This document shows positions 37,882-47,214 of a stretch of DNA of 49,989 nucleotides, piece after piece. The position numbers and the translations under genes were made by a program. Each line of letters begins with the position of its first letter. Within the stretch, counting starts at the first letter, position 1. The notes below the pieces were generated by a model that had not been told where the DNA came from, searched no databases, and was given only the letters and a program-made list of their open reading frames with translations. The stretch comes from a virus: IMG/VR virus record IMGVR_UViG_2199352024_000001, positions 1 to 49,989 of that record; one strand, written 5' to 3'.

Positions 37882-38642
37882 AGTACACTCTCTTAGACTT
37901 AACCCAGACAGTTTTGTCTAGCATGGATAGTGACGAGGTTAACTCGATCACTGATACTGTGGAAGCAGCGCAAGTTGCGAATATTATTAAAACAGTCTAC
38001 CTAGACATTATAAGTCGAGCAAATCTTCCTGAGCATTTTTCTCTATTCAGCTTAGACGCTAGTGGAGACTCGTCTAAACCGACACTTATGACTTTGCCAA
38101 GTACTGTCTCAGATTTGCTGTGGTTGAAGTATAACTGTGAAACGACGACAAATACAAACCAATTCTTTAAGGCGTTGGAATACTTGTCTCTCCCTGACTT
38201 CCTTAATAGGATGCACGGATTAAACGAAGACGATACAAATGTCATAGCTTTCTCTCATACGATTGACAGTAGTGTGGTGCAGTTCATGTACCGTAACGAT
38301 ATTGCTCCGTCGTGCTTTACATCTTTCGACGATAACACTTTAATTTTTGATAGCTATGACGCTACGGTCGATACTACACTACAATCTTCTAAAACCTTAG
38401 CCTACGGTAAGCTAGTTATTCCGTTTACACTGTCGGACTCTTTTACTCCTGATCTTGACGCCAGCCAATTTTCTCTTCTGCTTAATGAGGCTAAATCTTT
38501 AGCTTGGGCAGAACTGAAACAGACACAGCATACTAAAGCCGAAGGAACTGCTCGTCGTCAATGGGTGGCTCTTCAAGGTTCAAAAGACAGAGTGGATCAT
38601 AGATCATTTCGCGACCGCACCCCTAACTACGGACGAAAATAA
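37878..38642 (+). CDS. Tail adaptor (tubular protein A / gp11-like)
   Basis: A 254-residue protein overlapping the previous stop (ATGA). Its N-terminal helices (T-L-L-D-L-T-Q-T-V-L-S-S-M-D-S-D-E-V) and the acidic, Ser/Asp-rich middle match T7 gp11-like adaptors that bind the portal. It precedes the nozzle gene as in T7-type phages. Confidence 0.75.
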   Translation: MKYTLLDLTQTVLSSMDSDEVNSITDTVEAAQVANIIKTVYLDIISRANLPEHFSLFSLDASGDSSKPTLMTLPSTVSDLLWLKYNCETTTNTNQFFKALEYLSLPDFLNRMHGLNEDDTNVIAFSHTIDSSVVQFMYRNDIAPSCFTSFDDNTLIFDSYDATVDTTLQSSKTLAYGKLVIPFTLSDSFTPDLDASQFSLLLNEAKSLAWAELKQTQHTKAEGTARRQWVALQGSKDRVDHRSFRDRTPNYGRK

Positions 38643-38890
38643 TGCAGAATTTTTCTTTTGATGCAAGCCGTGACCAACGTACTAAAAGAGAAGTCGTGCT
38701 GAGCAACGGCAATAAATATTACATTCAATGCACAGACCCGTATGGTTTTTGGAAAATTTCTATGGATAAAGGTCAGGTCGCCGATGTCCTTTCCGGAGAC
38801 TACACCAGCCCAGAAAAAGCCGAAGTAGCGATTAAACAGTACGTCGAGAAAACGTTTGCTGTGAAGAAAGTCGTGGAAGTTAACAAGTAA
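38642..38890 (+). CDS. Small tail-region protein, 82 residues
   Basis: An 82-residue alpha/beta protein (K-R-E-V-V-L-S-N-G-N-K-Y-Y-I-Q then a helix) coupled to its neighbours by TAATG. Lies between the adaptor and nozzle genes. Not recognised; may be a tail assembly factor. Confidence 0.6.
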   Translation: MQNFSFDASRDQRTKREVVLSNGNKYYIQCTDPYGFWKISMDKGQVADVLSGDYTSPEKAEVAIKQYVEKTFAVKKVVEVNK

Positions 38891-41004
38891 TGCCTCGCGC
38901 AGCCGGTAGTTCTGTAGAAAATAATTTCAAGAACGGTTTAATTACCGAAGCCTCTGGATTAAACTTTCCGGAGAACGCTTGTACGGAAACGTATAACTGT
39001 GTCTTTAACTTTGATGGCTCAGTACAAAGACGGCTGGGTTTAGATTTTGAGTCACAGTACGTTGTTAAGACTATTGACCGTGATGACTCAGCGGTAACTA
39101 CATTTTTATGGAAGAATGTTGCTGGTGACGGTAGCACGACGCTATGTGTCGTTCAAGTAGGAGGTACGTTGTACTTCTACGAAACTGCCTCTTCTAGTAT
39201 CTCTAGTGGAGCTATTGCGTCAACGATAACACTTAGCACCTATCTTGCTTCTGGCGCTCCTACACCAGAACTCCTAGAATGTCAGTTTTCCTACGGCAAT
39301 GGATTGCTCTTTGTTACCCATCCGTATTGTGACCCGTTCTATGTCTCTTACACGCCAAGCACACAAACGGTTACTGGGACGCTTATCACAATTAAGATAC
39401 GTGATTTTGAAGGAGCTACCGCAGACTCTTTGCGTGTCGACGAACGCCCTACTTCTACTCTTGCTGGCTTGTCGGATAGCCACGAGTACAATTTATACAA
39501 CCAAGGCTGGACTTCGGCGAACCTAACTACATGGGACACGGCACAAACAACAATGCCGAGTAACTCTGATGTTATGTGGACGTTTAAGGATGCCACGAAT
39601 AACTTCGATGCTGGTAGTGGTGCTATCGCTCGTGTCGTCAGAGGCAATAGTCCAGCCCCAAAAGGACACTTTATTCTTGCCTTAGCGAACCAAGATCGTA
39701 ACACAGCGGCTGGAATGTCTGGTGTTACTGCAACTACGACTTCTTACTTCCGTCCATCGACTTCGGCGTTTTATGCTGGACGTATGTTTTACAGTGGTAT
39801 ACAGTATTCTGGTTTTAATGCGAGTATCTATTTTTCTCAGATTGTCGAACGTAGCGAGCAGTATGCTTTCTGTTATCAACAAAATGATCCTACGTCAGAA
39901 GATAATTCTGACCTGCTTCCCTCGGATGGTGGTGTTATACGCATACCCGAAGCTGGTACAGTATACAAGCTTGTAGCCATATCTGGCGCTCTTGTTGTCT
40001 TCTGTGCTAACGGCGTGTGGTCTATTACTGGTTCGACAGGTCTAGGCTTCTCTGCTGTTGACTTTACTGTTAGTAAAATCTCAAGTATTAACGCTATCTC
40101 GGCCTCGTCTTTTGTGGACGTAGGAGGTTTTCCTAGTTGGTGGAACGCCGAAGGAATATACTTACTATCCCCCGGCCAAGCAGGTGTTCAGATTTCTTCT
40201 TTGTCTGACTCACGTATTAAAACCTTTTTTGATGCAATTCCTCTTGCATCAAAACTCAGTGCTAAAGGTTACTTTAATTTGGTCGCTGGAGTAGTCCAGT
40301 GGCTTTACAGGACGACTACTGAGTCAGGGGCGACTGACAGATACGAGTATAATCAAATCCTAAATTTTAGCACTATGACTAGTGCGTTCTACCCGTGGAC
40401 AATTTCTGCTAGCAACGTTAAAGTAAACGGCATTGTTGTGTTGGAAAGCTCTGCGAGTGCTCTGACAGTTTCCAATGTTACCGACGACAGCAGTAATCTT
40501 GTTATCGACGATAGTGCTAATCAGGTGGTTGCGTACTCTACCTCAGACACAGCAAGCGTACCCTCGTTTGTTTATTTAACATCATACCCCAACGGTTCTA
40601 CTTACGACTTTACTTTTGCCGGAGCGAGAAACCTGGACTATCTAGACTGGCGAGAGTACGGAGACGACACTGATTACATAAGCTACTTTATCTCTGGATA
40701 CAAAATCCACGGAGACGGTATCCGTAAATTCCAACCGAACTGGGTTAGTATTTTTTCTAGAAACTCAGCGGATACAAGCTACTCTTTTCAGGGGTTGTGG
40801 GATTACGCCATAGCTTCTAGTACAGGACGTTGGAGTTCAGCTCAAACTGTGTCACATAGCAGCGCAGATTACTCTAACTTTATCCGAAGACTTAAAGTCC
40901 GTGGGCACGGCAAAGTCCTGCAGTTCCTTGTGACTTCTGTGTCTGGTGTTCCCTTTGATCTTTTAGGATGGTCTGTCTTTGAAACCGGAAACACTCTCCC
41001 TTAA
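38890..41004 (+). CDS. Tail nozzle (tubular protein B / gp12-like)
   Basis: A 704-residue protein opening with the nozzle signature N-N-F-K-N-G-L-I-T-E-A and F-P-E-N-A, followed by C-V-F-N-F-D-G-S-V-Q-R-R-L-G. The rest is strand-rich, as in T7 gp12, which forms the short tail tube. Size is near the T7 protein (794). Confidence 0.85.
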   Translation: MPRAAGSSVENNFKNGLITEASGLNFPENACTETYNCVFNFDGSVQRRLGLDFESQYVVKTIDRDDSAVTTFLWKNVAGDGSTTLCVVQVGGTLYFYETASSSISSGAIASTITLSTYLASGAPTPELLECQFSYGNGLLFVTHPYCDPFYVSYTPSTQTVTGTLITIKIRDFEGATADSLRVDERPTSTLAGLSDSHEYNLYNQGWTSANLTTWDTAQTTMPSNSDVMWTFKDATNNFDAGSGAIARVVRGNSPAPKGHFILALANQDRNTAAGMSGVTATTTSYFRPSTSAFYAGRMFYSGIQYSGFNASIYFSQIVERSEQYAFCYQQNDPTSEDNSDLLPSDGGVIRIPEAGTVYKLVAISGALVVFCANGVWSITGSTGLGFSAVDFTVSKISSINAISASSFVDVGGFPSWWNAEGIYLLSPGQAGVQISSLSDSRIKTFFDAIPLASKLSAKGYFNLVAGVVQWLYRTTTESGATDRYEYNQILNFSTMTSAFYPWTISASNVKVNGIVVLESSASALTVSNVTDDSSNLVIDDSANQVVAYSTSDTASVPSFVYLTSYPNGSTYDFTFAGARNLDYLDWREYGDDTDYISYFISGYKIHGDGIRKFQPNWVSIFSRNSADTSYSFQGLWDYAIASSTGRWSSAQTVSHSSADYSNFIRRLKVRGHGKVLQFLVTSVSGVPFDLLGWSVFETGNTLP

Positions 41005-41437
41005 GGTTGCGACGAATGACGAAGCCGAAGATATAAAGCAAATGGCTCTAGCCTTCTTTGAAGCGTCGCCTTATAGTAAATACGGCGTAGACGCTGAGAA
41101 AGTCGGTGTCATTATCCAAGAGTTTCTTAATAGTGACCCACTAGAGAAGATGCTTATAGCTCTCATGGATGGCGACAAAGCCGTTGGTGTCTTGGCTACT
41201 ATAGCCGCAGAGAATATCTTTAACAGACAAAAGTTATGTTGTGAACTTATTTGGTGGATTGATCCTGAGTACCGAAACTACGGCTCAGCCCGGAAGATGG
41301 TCCAAGCTTATGAGTACTGGGCTAAACACAAAGTCAAAGCTCAGATAATCCAGTTGATCTCTCTCGACGATAAAGACAAGTTGTATACCCATTTAGGGTT
41401 TACTAAAATCGAACAAGCGTACACAAAGGAAATCTAA
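40979..41437 (+). CDS. GNAT-type acetyltransferase-like protein
   Basis: A 152-residue protein starting with TTG inside the end of the nozzle gene. It shows an acetyltransferase layout: an N-terminal strand and helix, the strand K-A-V-G-V-L-A-T-I, L-I-W-W-I-D-P-E-Y-R-N-Y-G-S-A-R-K-M (acetyl-CoA loop region) and a final L-G-F. Such genes are common between nozzle and internal virion genes in podoviruses. Substrate unknown. Confidence 0.75.
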   Translation: MKPETLSLKVATNDEAEDIKQMALAFFEASPYSKYGVDAEKVGVIIQEFLNSDPLEKMLIALMDGDKAVGVLATIAAENIFNRQKLCCELIWWIDPEYRNYGSARKMVQAYEYWAKHKVKAQIIQLISLDDKDKLYTHLGFTKIEQAYTKEI

Positions 41438-41955
41438 TGGCCGCACTAACTTCAATTATTGCAGCGGCAGGACTCGGCCTTACCGCCGCTGGTTCTTACA
41501 TGGCCTATAAAGGCCAGCAGACACAGGCTAAGTATCAACAGCAGGCCATTGGTCTTCAACAAGAAGCCGAAGCCGAGCGTAAGAAACAAATGAACCTAGA
41601 GGCGATGCGTCGCCGCCGGGAGATCATCAGACAGGCTTTAGCGGCTAGGTCTATGGCATTGGCTACGGCAACAAATCAAGGCGCTTCTGGCGGCTCCGCT
41701 CTCGGCGGTGCTTACGGCCAGATTTCAGGCCGAGAAGGTACTAGTATCCTTGGCGTAAACCAGAACCAAGAAATCGGCAACAATCTCTTTGGGATCAACC
41801 AGAGCATCCTTGGGGCTTATAGAGGGGCTTCACAAGCTGGTGCGTCTGCTGCTATGGGGTCTGGTCTTGCCAGCCTTGGCGGTGCCCTTCTTAAGAACGA
41901 AGGTTCTATTAACCGTATCGGCACGTATGCGTTTGGCAAAATGGGCTTCGCTTAA
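41437..41955 (+). CDS. Internal virion protein (gp14-like)
   Basis: A 172-residue protein with a hydrophobic N-terminus (A-A-A-G-L-G-L-T-A-A-G), then a coiled coil (A-K-Y-Q-Q-Q-A-I-G-L-Q-Q-E-A-E-A-E-R-K-K) and a Gly/Ala-rich end. This matches gp14-type ejection proteins that insert in the outer membrane during DNA entry. Coupled by TAATG on both sides. Confidence 0.75.
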   Translation: MAALTSIIAAAGLGLTAAGSYMAYKGQQTQAKYQQQAIGLQQEAEAERKKQMNLEAMRRRREIIRQALAARSMALATATNQGASGGSALGGAYGQISGREGTSILGVNQNQEIGNNLFGINQSILGAYRGASQAGASAAMGSGLASLGGALLKNEGSINRIGTYAFGKMGFA

Positions 41956-44900
41956 TGCCTTCTTTAGAAGATGAAGTCCCGCCTGAGCTGACACTGACAG
42001 ACGAAGGCTCTAGTGTAATCCCACAAGAGCAGGCTGTAGACAGCCGTGTAGACCAGACACACTTCGGGTTAGGTCAGAAGTCTCCGGGCAAAGACGTTAT
42101 CAAGACGAATATCCTTTCCGGCGACGAGAAGGGTTTGCGTGAGCGTGTCGCTTACGACGAAGACCTTGAGAACGAACGGTACAAGCAAGACGTTATAGCC
42201 CGTATGGCTAAGCAGAAAGGCGGCAACCTTTCTAGGTCTGACCTGAATATCGTCCAGAGTTTGTCCGCTACCGATATTAGAACTGATCCAGTGACTGTCC
42301 TTGAAAAGAAGTTCGCTGATCGGTATGTTAACCAAATCCTTGCTGCTCAAGATAACTTCGCCTCTGAGCCTGTTCTAGAGGAAGCCAGTATCGCTTCTAA
42401 AGCGATTACTGAAATGCGGTACTACCAGCATGAGTCCGAGAACCTTGAGTCGGAGTGGAGCAAGACTGGATGGGGTACGTGGCTAGCTAACGAAGCCGCA
42501 CAGATCATTCCGTTCCTTCCGTGGTGGCGGCAAGAACAAGCTCTGAAAGAACGTCCCGGCCATTCGTGGCTCCTTGGTAACTCCGTTGCCGAGAACGTCC
42601 AGTATATGTGGGCCTTGGACCCGGAGACACGCAGAGCTAAGTACAAGCAGACTATCGACACGTTAAAGCAGACAAACCCGGTAGACGCAGTTACGTTCGC
42701 TCGTGCTATGGCTGCGTTCCCTGCTAGTGAACAGTATCTTGGCAATCTTATGTCGATTGCTGACTTCACAAGTCTAGGAGCTTTCGCTGGTAAAACTTTA
42801 GGCAAGCTCTTTGGGTTCGGTAAGAAAGCCGTGCCTGCTCCCCGTGATCCTCTGAAAGTCGTTGAGGATATCGCGGCTGGTGAAGCCAAAGTTGCCGAGC
42901 GAGAAGCTTCTGTAACTCCTAAACAACTCGACCTCTTCGGTGAACAGCCGGAGCAAGGATCGTTTCGGTTTATGAACGAACCCGGTATGGCCGGGCCTCC
43001 TGAGGCGGCTGATTTCGTCAACGCCAACGGTGGTATTCGCCGTCCTGACACTGGTAAATTCACTAAAGCAAGTGTCCGCGACAGCTTGCATCCTAACGGA
43101 GTGTCTATCCCCCACACCAGCCCTGAGGCCGAAGTCTCTCCTACAGGGCAGTTCCGTGGCAGTGGTGGGCGGTTTAACCGCAGCACTGAGGCTATGAAGC
43201 AGACTGAAATGGACTTGGCTAAGGCCGAGCACCAGTCTGATCTCTTTGGTGCCACTGGTGGCAAAGCCAGTACCGAAGCCCAGAAGTACGCCGAAGCCAT
43301 GGCCCAGACGGTCAGGGAAGCTAAAGTAGCCCTAGCTGACGCTGTAAAGGCCGTCAGTGGGCCTAAGCTGGAACCCGAGGCTGTACTATCGGCTACCGGG
43401 AACACGAGTTCAGCGGGCTTCCTAGGGGCTGTAAAGAGGCTCCTAAACCCTGTGTCTAATCAGGGCCTCGAAGGCGTCGCTGCCGAAATCCCGACTTTCG
43501 CTAATCCCGTGAAGTTCTTTGACTCGTCCAAAACCCTTGGTCGAGAGCAAGGACAGCGGCTTGCTGCCAAAATGGCTGAGCAGGCTGATATCATGTTGGC
43601 TGGCTTTAGAGACGCCGCCCGGCCTGTCAGGCTTACGCCTGAGGCTTTGGCTGTTGCTAAGAAAGAAGCTGAGCGAGCTTTGTCCAAGGAATACACACCT
43701 AGGATTAATAACGGCGTCCTTGACTTCGAGTATATCCCGTCTGAGCTTCATCCAGCTAACGTCGATACCCTTGTGGGTTGGGTAGGCAGAAATGACGCCA
43801 ACGTCTTCAAGAGTGAAGCCGAAGCTGGTACATGGGCTAAAGACGTTTACAAGCTAGGCGACAATGAGTATATTATCCGTCAGCAAGGCACTGGATACAA
43901 GATCGGTGTCTTCAAGCACCTTGACGAGACGACACAGGACGTTACCAAAGCTCTAGACGGTATTGGTAACAGGACTTCTGGCGGTATCATCAACATGCTC
44001 CTAGATCGTTTGACCGGCGGTGTCGGCCTACGGTCTGCCGACGATCTCCTGAGCAAGTTCCAAAATGAACAACGCATTGTAGCTACTCATGCGCCACAGC
44101 AAGTCCGTCGTGTCCTGAAAGACATTATCGACAAAGATATCTATAAAGCCTTGTCTGGGAAAGAACTCAGGGAAGTCGAGGATATTCTGCGGATCAATAG
44201 AGACATGCCTTCGGTGAAGTACCCCGGAGAGCGTGGCCGTTGGTACGACACTGCGGCTGAGCTTGAACAAGCCTTCCTTGAGAAGCATAAACACTTGCCG
44301 TCTTCTGAACAGATCGTAGCTTACGATACGTTCAAACGTGTATCTGACTTTGACTGGCTATTGAGGAATGTATCTTCGTACCGCGATAAAGCCCGCTTGG
44401 GTGTCGAGACGTTTAGATTTACGTTCCACAACGACGGTGCAGCCGCTAAGACGCCGCACTTCGAGGGCAAGCAGCTTGACGGTATTCCTTGGGAACTTCC
44501 TAAGACCGACCAAGACGCCGGTATCTGGATTTACAATTCTAATGCCCGCAAGGGTGAGTTCAAGTACAAGTACGACATGACCCCGGATGAACGGAAAGCC
44601 TTGGACAAGATGGTGTCCGATGAAGGCTATCGTGTTGTTCAAGTGTTCGATCCTAAGACACACCCGTTGAAGGGTATCGCCCAAGGCGCTCAGGCCCCGA
44701 TCTCAGATCAGATTAACTTCATCGTAGCGAATACGTGGGAAAAAGCTCCTCTGACTTGGAAGCAAGTCGAGTATCGCCCCGGTGGACACGTTATATACGA
44801 TCATCCTTGGTACATCAGCCAGCCTGTGATCCGTGAGGGTCGTAGCGGCAAGCTGACGTACTTCGGTGACAATAACGTCCTAAATGCAATGACGCAAGCC

Positions 44901-47213
44901 GAGGCTGTAAAGTGGGCTGAGCGTCTGGACACGATGCGCCAGCTATTAAAGGCTGGTAAGACTGATGCCGCAGAAGCGTACCGTAAGGCTAACCTGCCTC
45001 ACACAGCGGAACAGATCAATCACTTATTCTTCGATAACAATGCTCCACTATCCCTTGACCACCGTATCACTATCAAGGAAGCTGGAAGAAATACTCTTGA
45101 CACTGATCTAGAGTTGAAGAAGCTCTACAAGGAAGGCGGCATCGCCGACAGCACTAAGAACATCTATGACCTGTCTAACTTCATGGACAAGTCCTTTCTT
45201 GCTGAGCGCGACAACATCATCCAAACGGTTAAGGAAAATGGTGGACTGTACCGTCTAGAGAACGCAGAGCAACTTGATCCGTACTTGGCTCTTAACCGAG
45301 CCATGGCTCAAGGTATGCGTAACATCTGGATGAACGAGTACAAGATTGGAGCGGCTGAGTCGTTCCTCTCCGAGTTCAAAGACATTCTTAAGCCGACACA
45401 GAAGCAGTTGGCTGCCCACCCGATCTATTGGCTGTACCATCCCCAGTGGGAAGAAGGCGTAGCCAATCAATCCCGTTTGGCCGCAGCTAAGGCGAACCAA
45501 CGGGCTGTCGTACAGTTCCTTGGGGCGAAGTCTGAACTCTCAGCGAGTATGGACCATATCGGTGCCAAGCTTATGTCTAGCGTGTATCATGTTGCTGGAC
45601 AAAAAGGTGTTAACGCTGTCAACGCTGTTGGGAAGTTCACAGACAGTCTTGGCCTAGCTTCGGTTAAAGACCCTGTGTCGTTTATGCGAGCCGTGGCGTT
45701 CCACTCCAAACTTGGATTGTTCAGCCCTGTACAGCTATTCGTACAGATGCAAACGATGTCCCATATCCTCGGTGTCGCTGGTCCTGTTCATGCGCTGCCG
45801 GGTATGGCGGCTGGCGTATTTGCTAGATACATCGCACACAACCCTGAAATGACCGAAGCCTTCGCCAAGAAGGCTGCTGCTTTCGGCTGGAAGCCTGCTG
45901 ACTTCAAGGAAATGGTTGAGTCCATGAAGTCTAGTGGTATATTCCAAGTCGCTGGTGAAGCCGTCTTGCGTGACGACGTTATGGACCCGAGGCTGTTCCG
46001 TTCTGCTACTGGCAACTTCCTAGACAAAGGTGCGTTCTTCTTTAACGAAGGTGAGCGCCATGTCAGGTTGGCTGGCTTCGCTACCGCGTTCCGTGAGTTC
46101 AAAGCTGCTAACCCCGGTAAAGCCGTGGGCCAACGGGAACTCGCCTCGATCATGGATCGGAGTGATTTGTTGACAGCTAATATGACACGTAAGAGTGCCG
46201 CAGGGTGGCAAACAGGTGTCTTAGCCGTACCGACACAGTTCTTTGCGTTCAATGCTCGTATGATGGAACAGATGCTTGGTAAGCGGCTGACCCCCGTTGA
46301 GAAAATCCGTGCTTTGGCGACACATTCGGCTCTGTACGGTGTCCCTGTAGCTACTGGTATCCTGACAATGGGCACAAGCCCGCTGGCATCTTTCGGCGTA
46401 CCTTCGTCCTACGAAGATATCAAGGAAGAAGCTATTAAGCGTGGCTACGATATGAACAATAAGTACTTCGAGGCTTTCGCCGAGGGCGGGCTGTCTTTGT
46501 TGCTTAATTGGGTCACAGGCAAAGAGTACAACGTCGCGTCCCGCTATGGCCCCGGCGCTAGTACCGCTGTGTCTAACATGATCCGGGATGATAAGTCTCT
46601 CCATGAAATCTTGTTTGGTGCCTCTGGAACCATCCTAGGAGACATGATTAAGACTACATATCCGTTCCAACACGCCGCAGCTTCGATCTTCTCCGACAAC
46701 GGAGACTACCCCGTTAAGGCTTCGGACTGGATGAACTTGTTTAGAAACGCTGCTGTCGTAGACACAGGTGCTAAAATACACGGCATCCTTGCTTACGGCA
46801 AGTGGATCACTAAAACGGGGACACAAGTAGCCCCGGCTGAGAACATGGATGCTGTTATGGCGCTGATGGGCTTGTCCCCACAGGTCGTTGCTGAGACATA
46901 CCTCAAGATCAACGCTATTAAAGGCTTTGAGTCTGGTCAAGCTCCGCTTGAAAAAGATGCGATACATAACTTCCGTATGGCGATCCAAGCTGGTTCGGTT
47001 CAAGACTACAATGGAATGAAAGAGTACATGACACGGGCAAAGACCAGTATGCTTGCCGCTGACATGACTTACGAGAAACAAGTCCAAGCGTTCAACGCTG
47101 CTGTTAAACAATCCGGCGAACTCTCGTCTAAGATTGATTGGTCCGTAGTCAACAAGCTCGGTCTAAAGCATCAGCCTGATCGTCTACAAAACTTCCTTAA
47201 CCAGAAGAAGTAA
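41955..47213 (+). CDS. Giant internal virion protein (gp16-like)
   Basis: A 1752-residue protein, longer than T7 gp16 (1318). Long helical stretches dominate, with Ala- and Lys-rich sections. I see no transglycosylase motif. By position and size it is the ejection motor or channel core that spans the periplasm as DNA enters. A smaller enzymatic ejection protein follows. Confidence 0.75.
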   Translation: MPSLEDEVPPELTLTDEGSSVIPQEQAVDSRVDQTHFGLGQKSPGKDVIKTNILSGDEKGLRERVAYDEDLENERYKQDVIARMAKQKGGNLSRSDLNIVQSLSATDIRTDPVTVLEKKFADRYVNQILAAQDNFASEPVLEEASIASKAITEMRYYQHESENLESEWSKTGWGTWLANEAAQIIPFLPWWRQEQALKERPGHSWLLGNSVAENVQYMWALDPETRRAKYKQTIDTLKQTNPVDAVTFARAMAAFPASEQYLGNLMSIADFTSLGAFAGKTLGKLFGFGKKAVPAPRDPLKVVEDIAAGEAKVAEREASVTPKQLDLFGEQPEQGSFRFMNEPGMAGPPEAADFVNANGGIRRPDTGKFTKASVRDSLHPNGVSIPHTSPEAEVSPTGQFRGSGGRFNRSTEAMKQTEMDLAKAEHQSDLFGATGGKASTEAQKYAEAMAQTVREAKVALADAVKAVSGPKLEPEAVLSATGNTSSAGFLGAVKRLLNPVSNQGLEGVAAEIPTFANPVKFFDSSKTLGREQGQRLAAKMAEQADIMLAGFRDAARPVRLTPEALAVAKKEAERALSKEYTPRINNGVLDFEYIPSELHPANVDTLVGWVGRNDANVFKSEAEAGTWAKDVYKLGDNEYIIRQQGTGYKIGVFKHLDETTQDVTKALDGIGNRTSGGIINMLLDRLTGGVGLRSADDLLSKFQNEQRIVATHAPQQVRRVLKDIIDKDIYKALSGKELREVEDILRINRDMPSVKYPGERGRWYDTAAELEQAFLEKHKHLPSSEQIVAYDTFKRVSDFDWLLRNVSSYRDKARLGVETFRFTFHNDGAAAKTPHFEGKQLDGIPWELPKTDQDAGIWIYNSNARKGEFKYKYDMTPDERKALDKMVSDEGYRVVQVFDPKTHPLKGIAQGAQAPISDQINFIVANTWEKAPLTWKQVEYRPGGHVIYDHPWYISQPVIREGRSGKLTYFGDNNVLNAMTQAEAVKWAERLDTMRQLLKAGKTDAAEAYRKANLPHTAEQINHLFFDNNAPLSLDHRITIKEAGRNTLDTDLELKKLYKEGGIADSTKNIYDLSNFMDKSFLAERDNIIQTVKENGGLYRLENAEQLDPYLALNRAMAQGMRNIWMNEYKIGAAESFLSEFKDILKPTQKQLAAHPIYWLYHPQWEEGVANQSRLAAAKANQRAVVQFLGAKSELSASMDHIGAKLMSSVYHVAGQKGVNAVNAVGKFTDSLGLASVKDPVSFMRAVAFHSKLGLFSPVQLFVQMQTMSHILGVAGPVHALPGMAAGVFARYIAHNPEMTEAFAKKAAAFGWKPADFKEMVESMKSSGIFQVAGEAVLRDDVMDPRLFRSATGNFLDKGAFFFNEGERHVRLAGFATAFREFKAANPGKAVGQRELASIMDRSDLLTANMTRKSAAGWQTGVLAVPTQFFAFNARMMEQMLGKRLTPVEKIRALATHSALYGVPVATGILTMGTSPLASFGVPSSYEDIKEEAIKRGYDMNNKYFEAFAEGGLSLLLNWVTGKEYNVASRYGPGASTAVSNMIRDDKSLHEILFGASGTILGDMIKTTYPFQHAAASIFSDNGDYPVKASDWMNLFRNAAVVDTGAKIHGILAYGKWITKTGTQVAPAENMDAVMALMGLSPQVVAETYLKINAIKGFESGQAPLEKDAIHNFRMAIQAGSVQDYNGMKEYMTRAKTSMLAADMTYEKQVQAFNAAVKQSGELSSKIDWSVVNKLGLKHQPDRLQNFLNQKK

Positions 47214-47214
47214 C

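Noticed and set aside
42422-43405. A 327-codon antisense frame within the giant internal virion gene
   Set aside because: Low-complexity Ser/Ala/Pro composition and no ribosome site; typical mirror of an Ala/Lys-rich coding strand.
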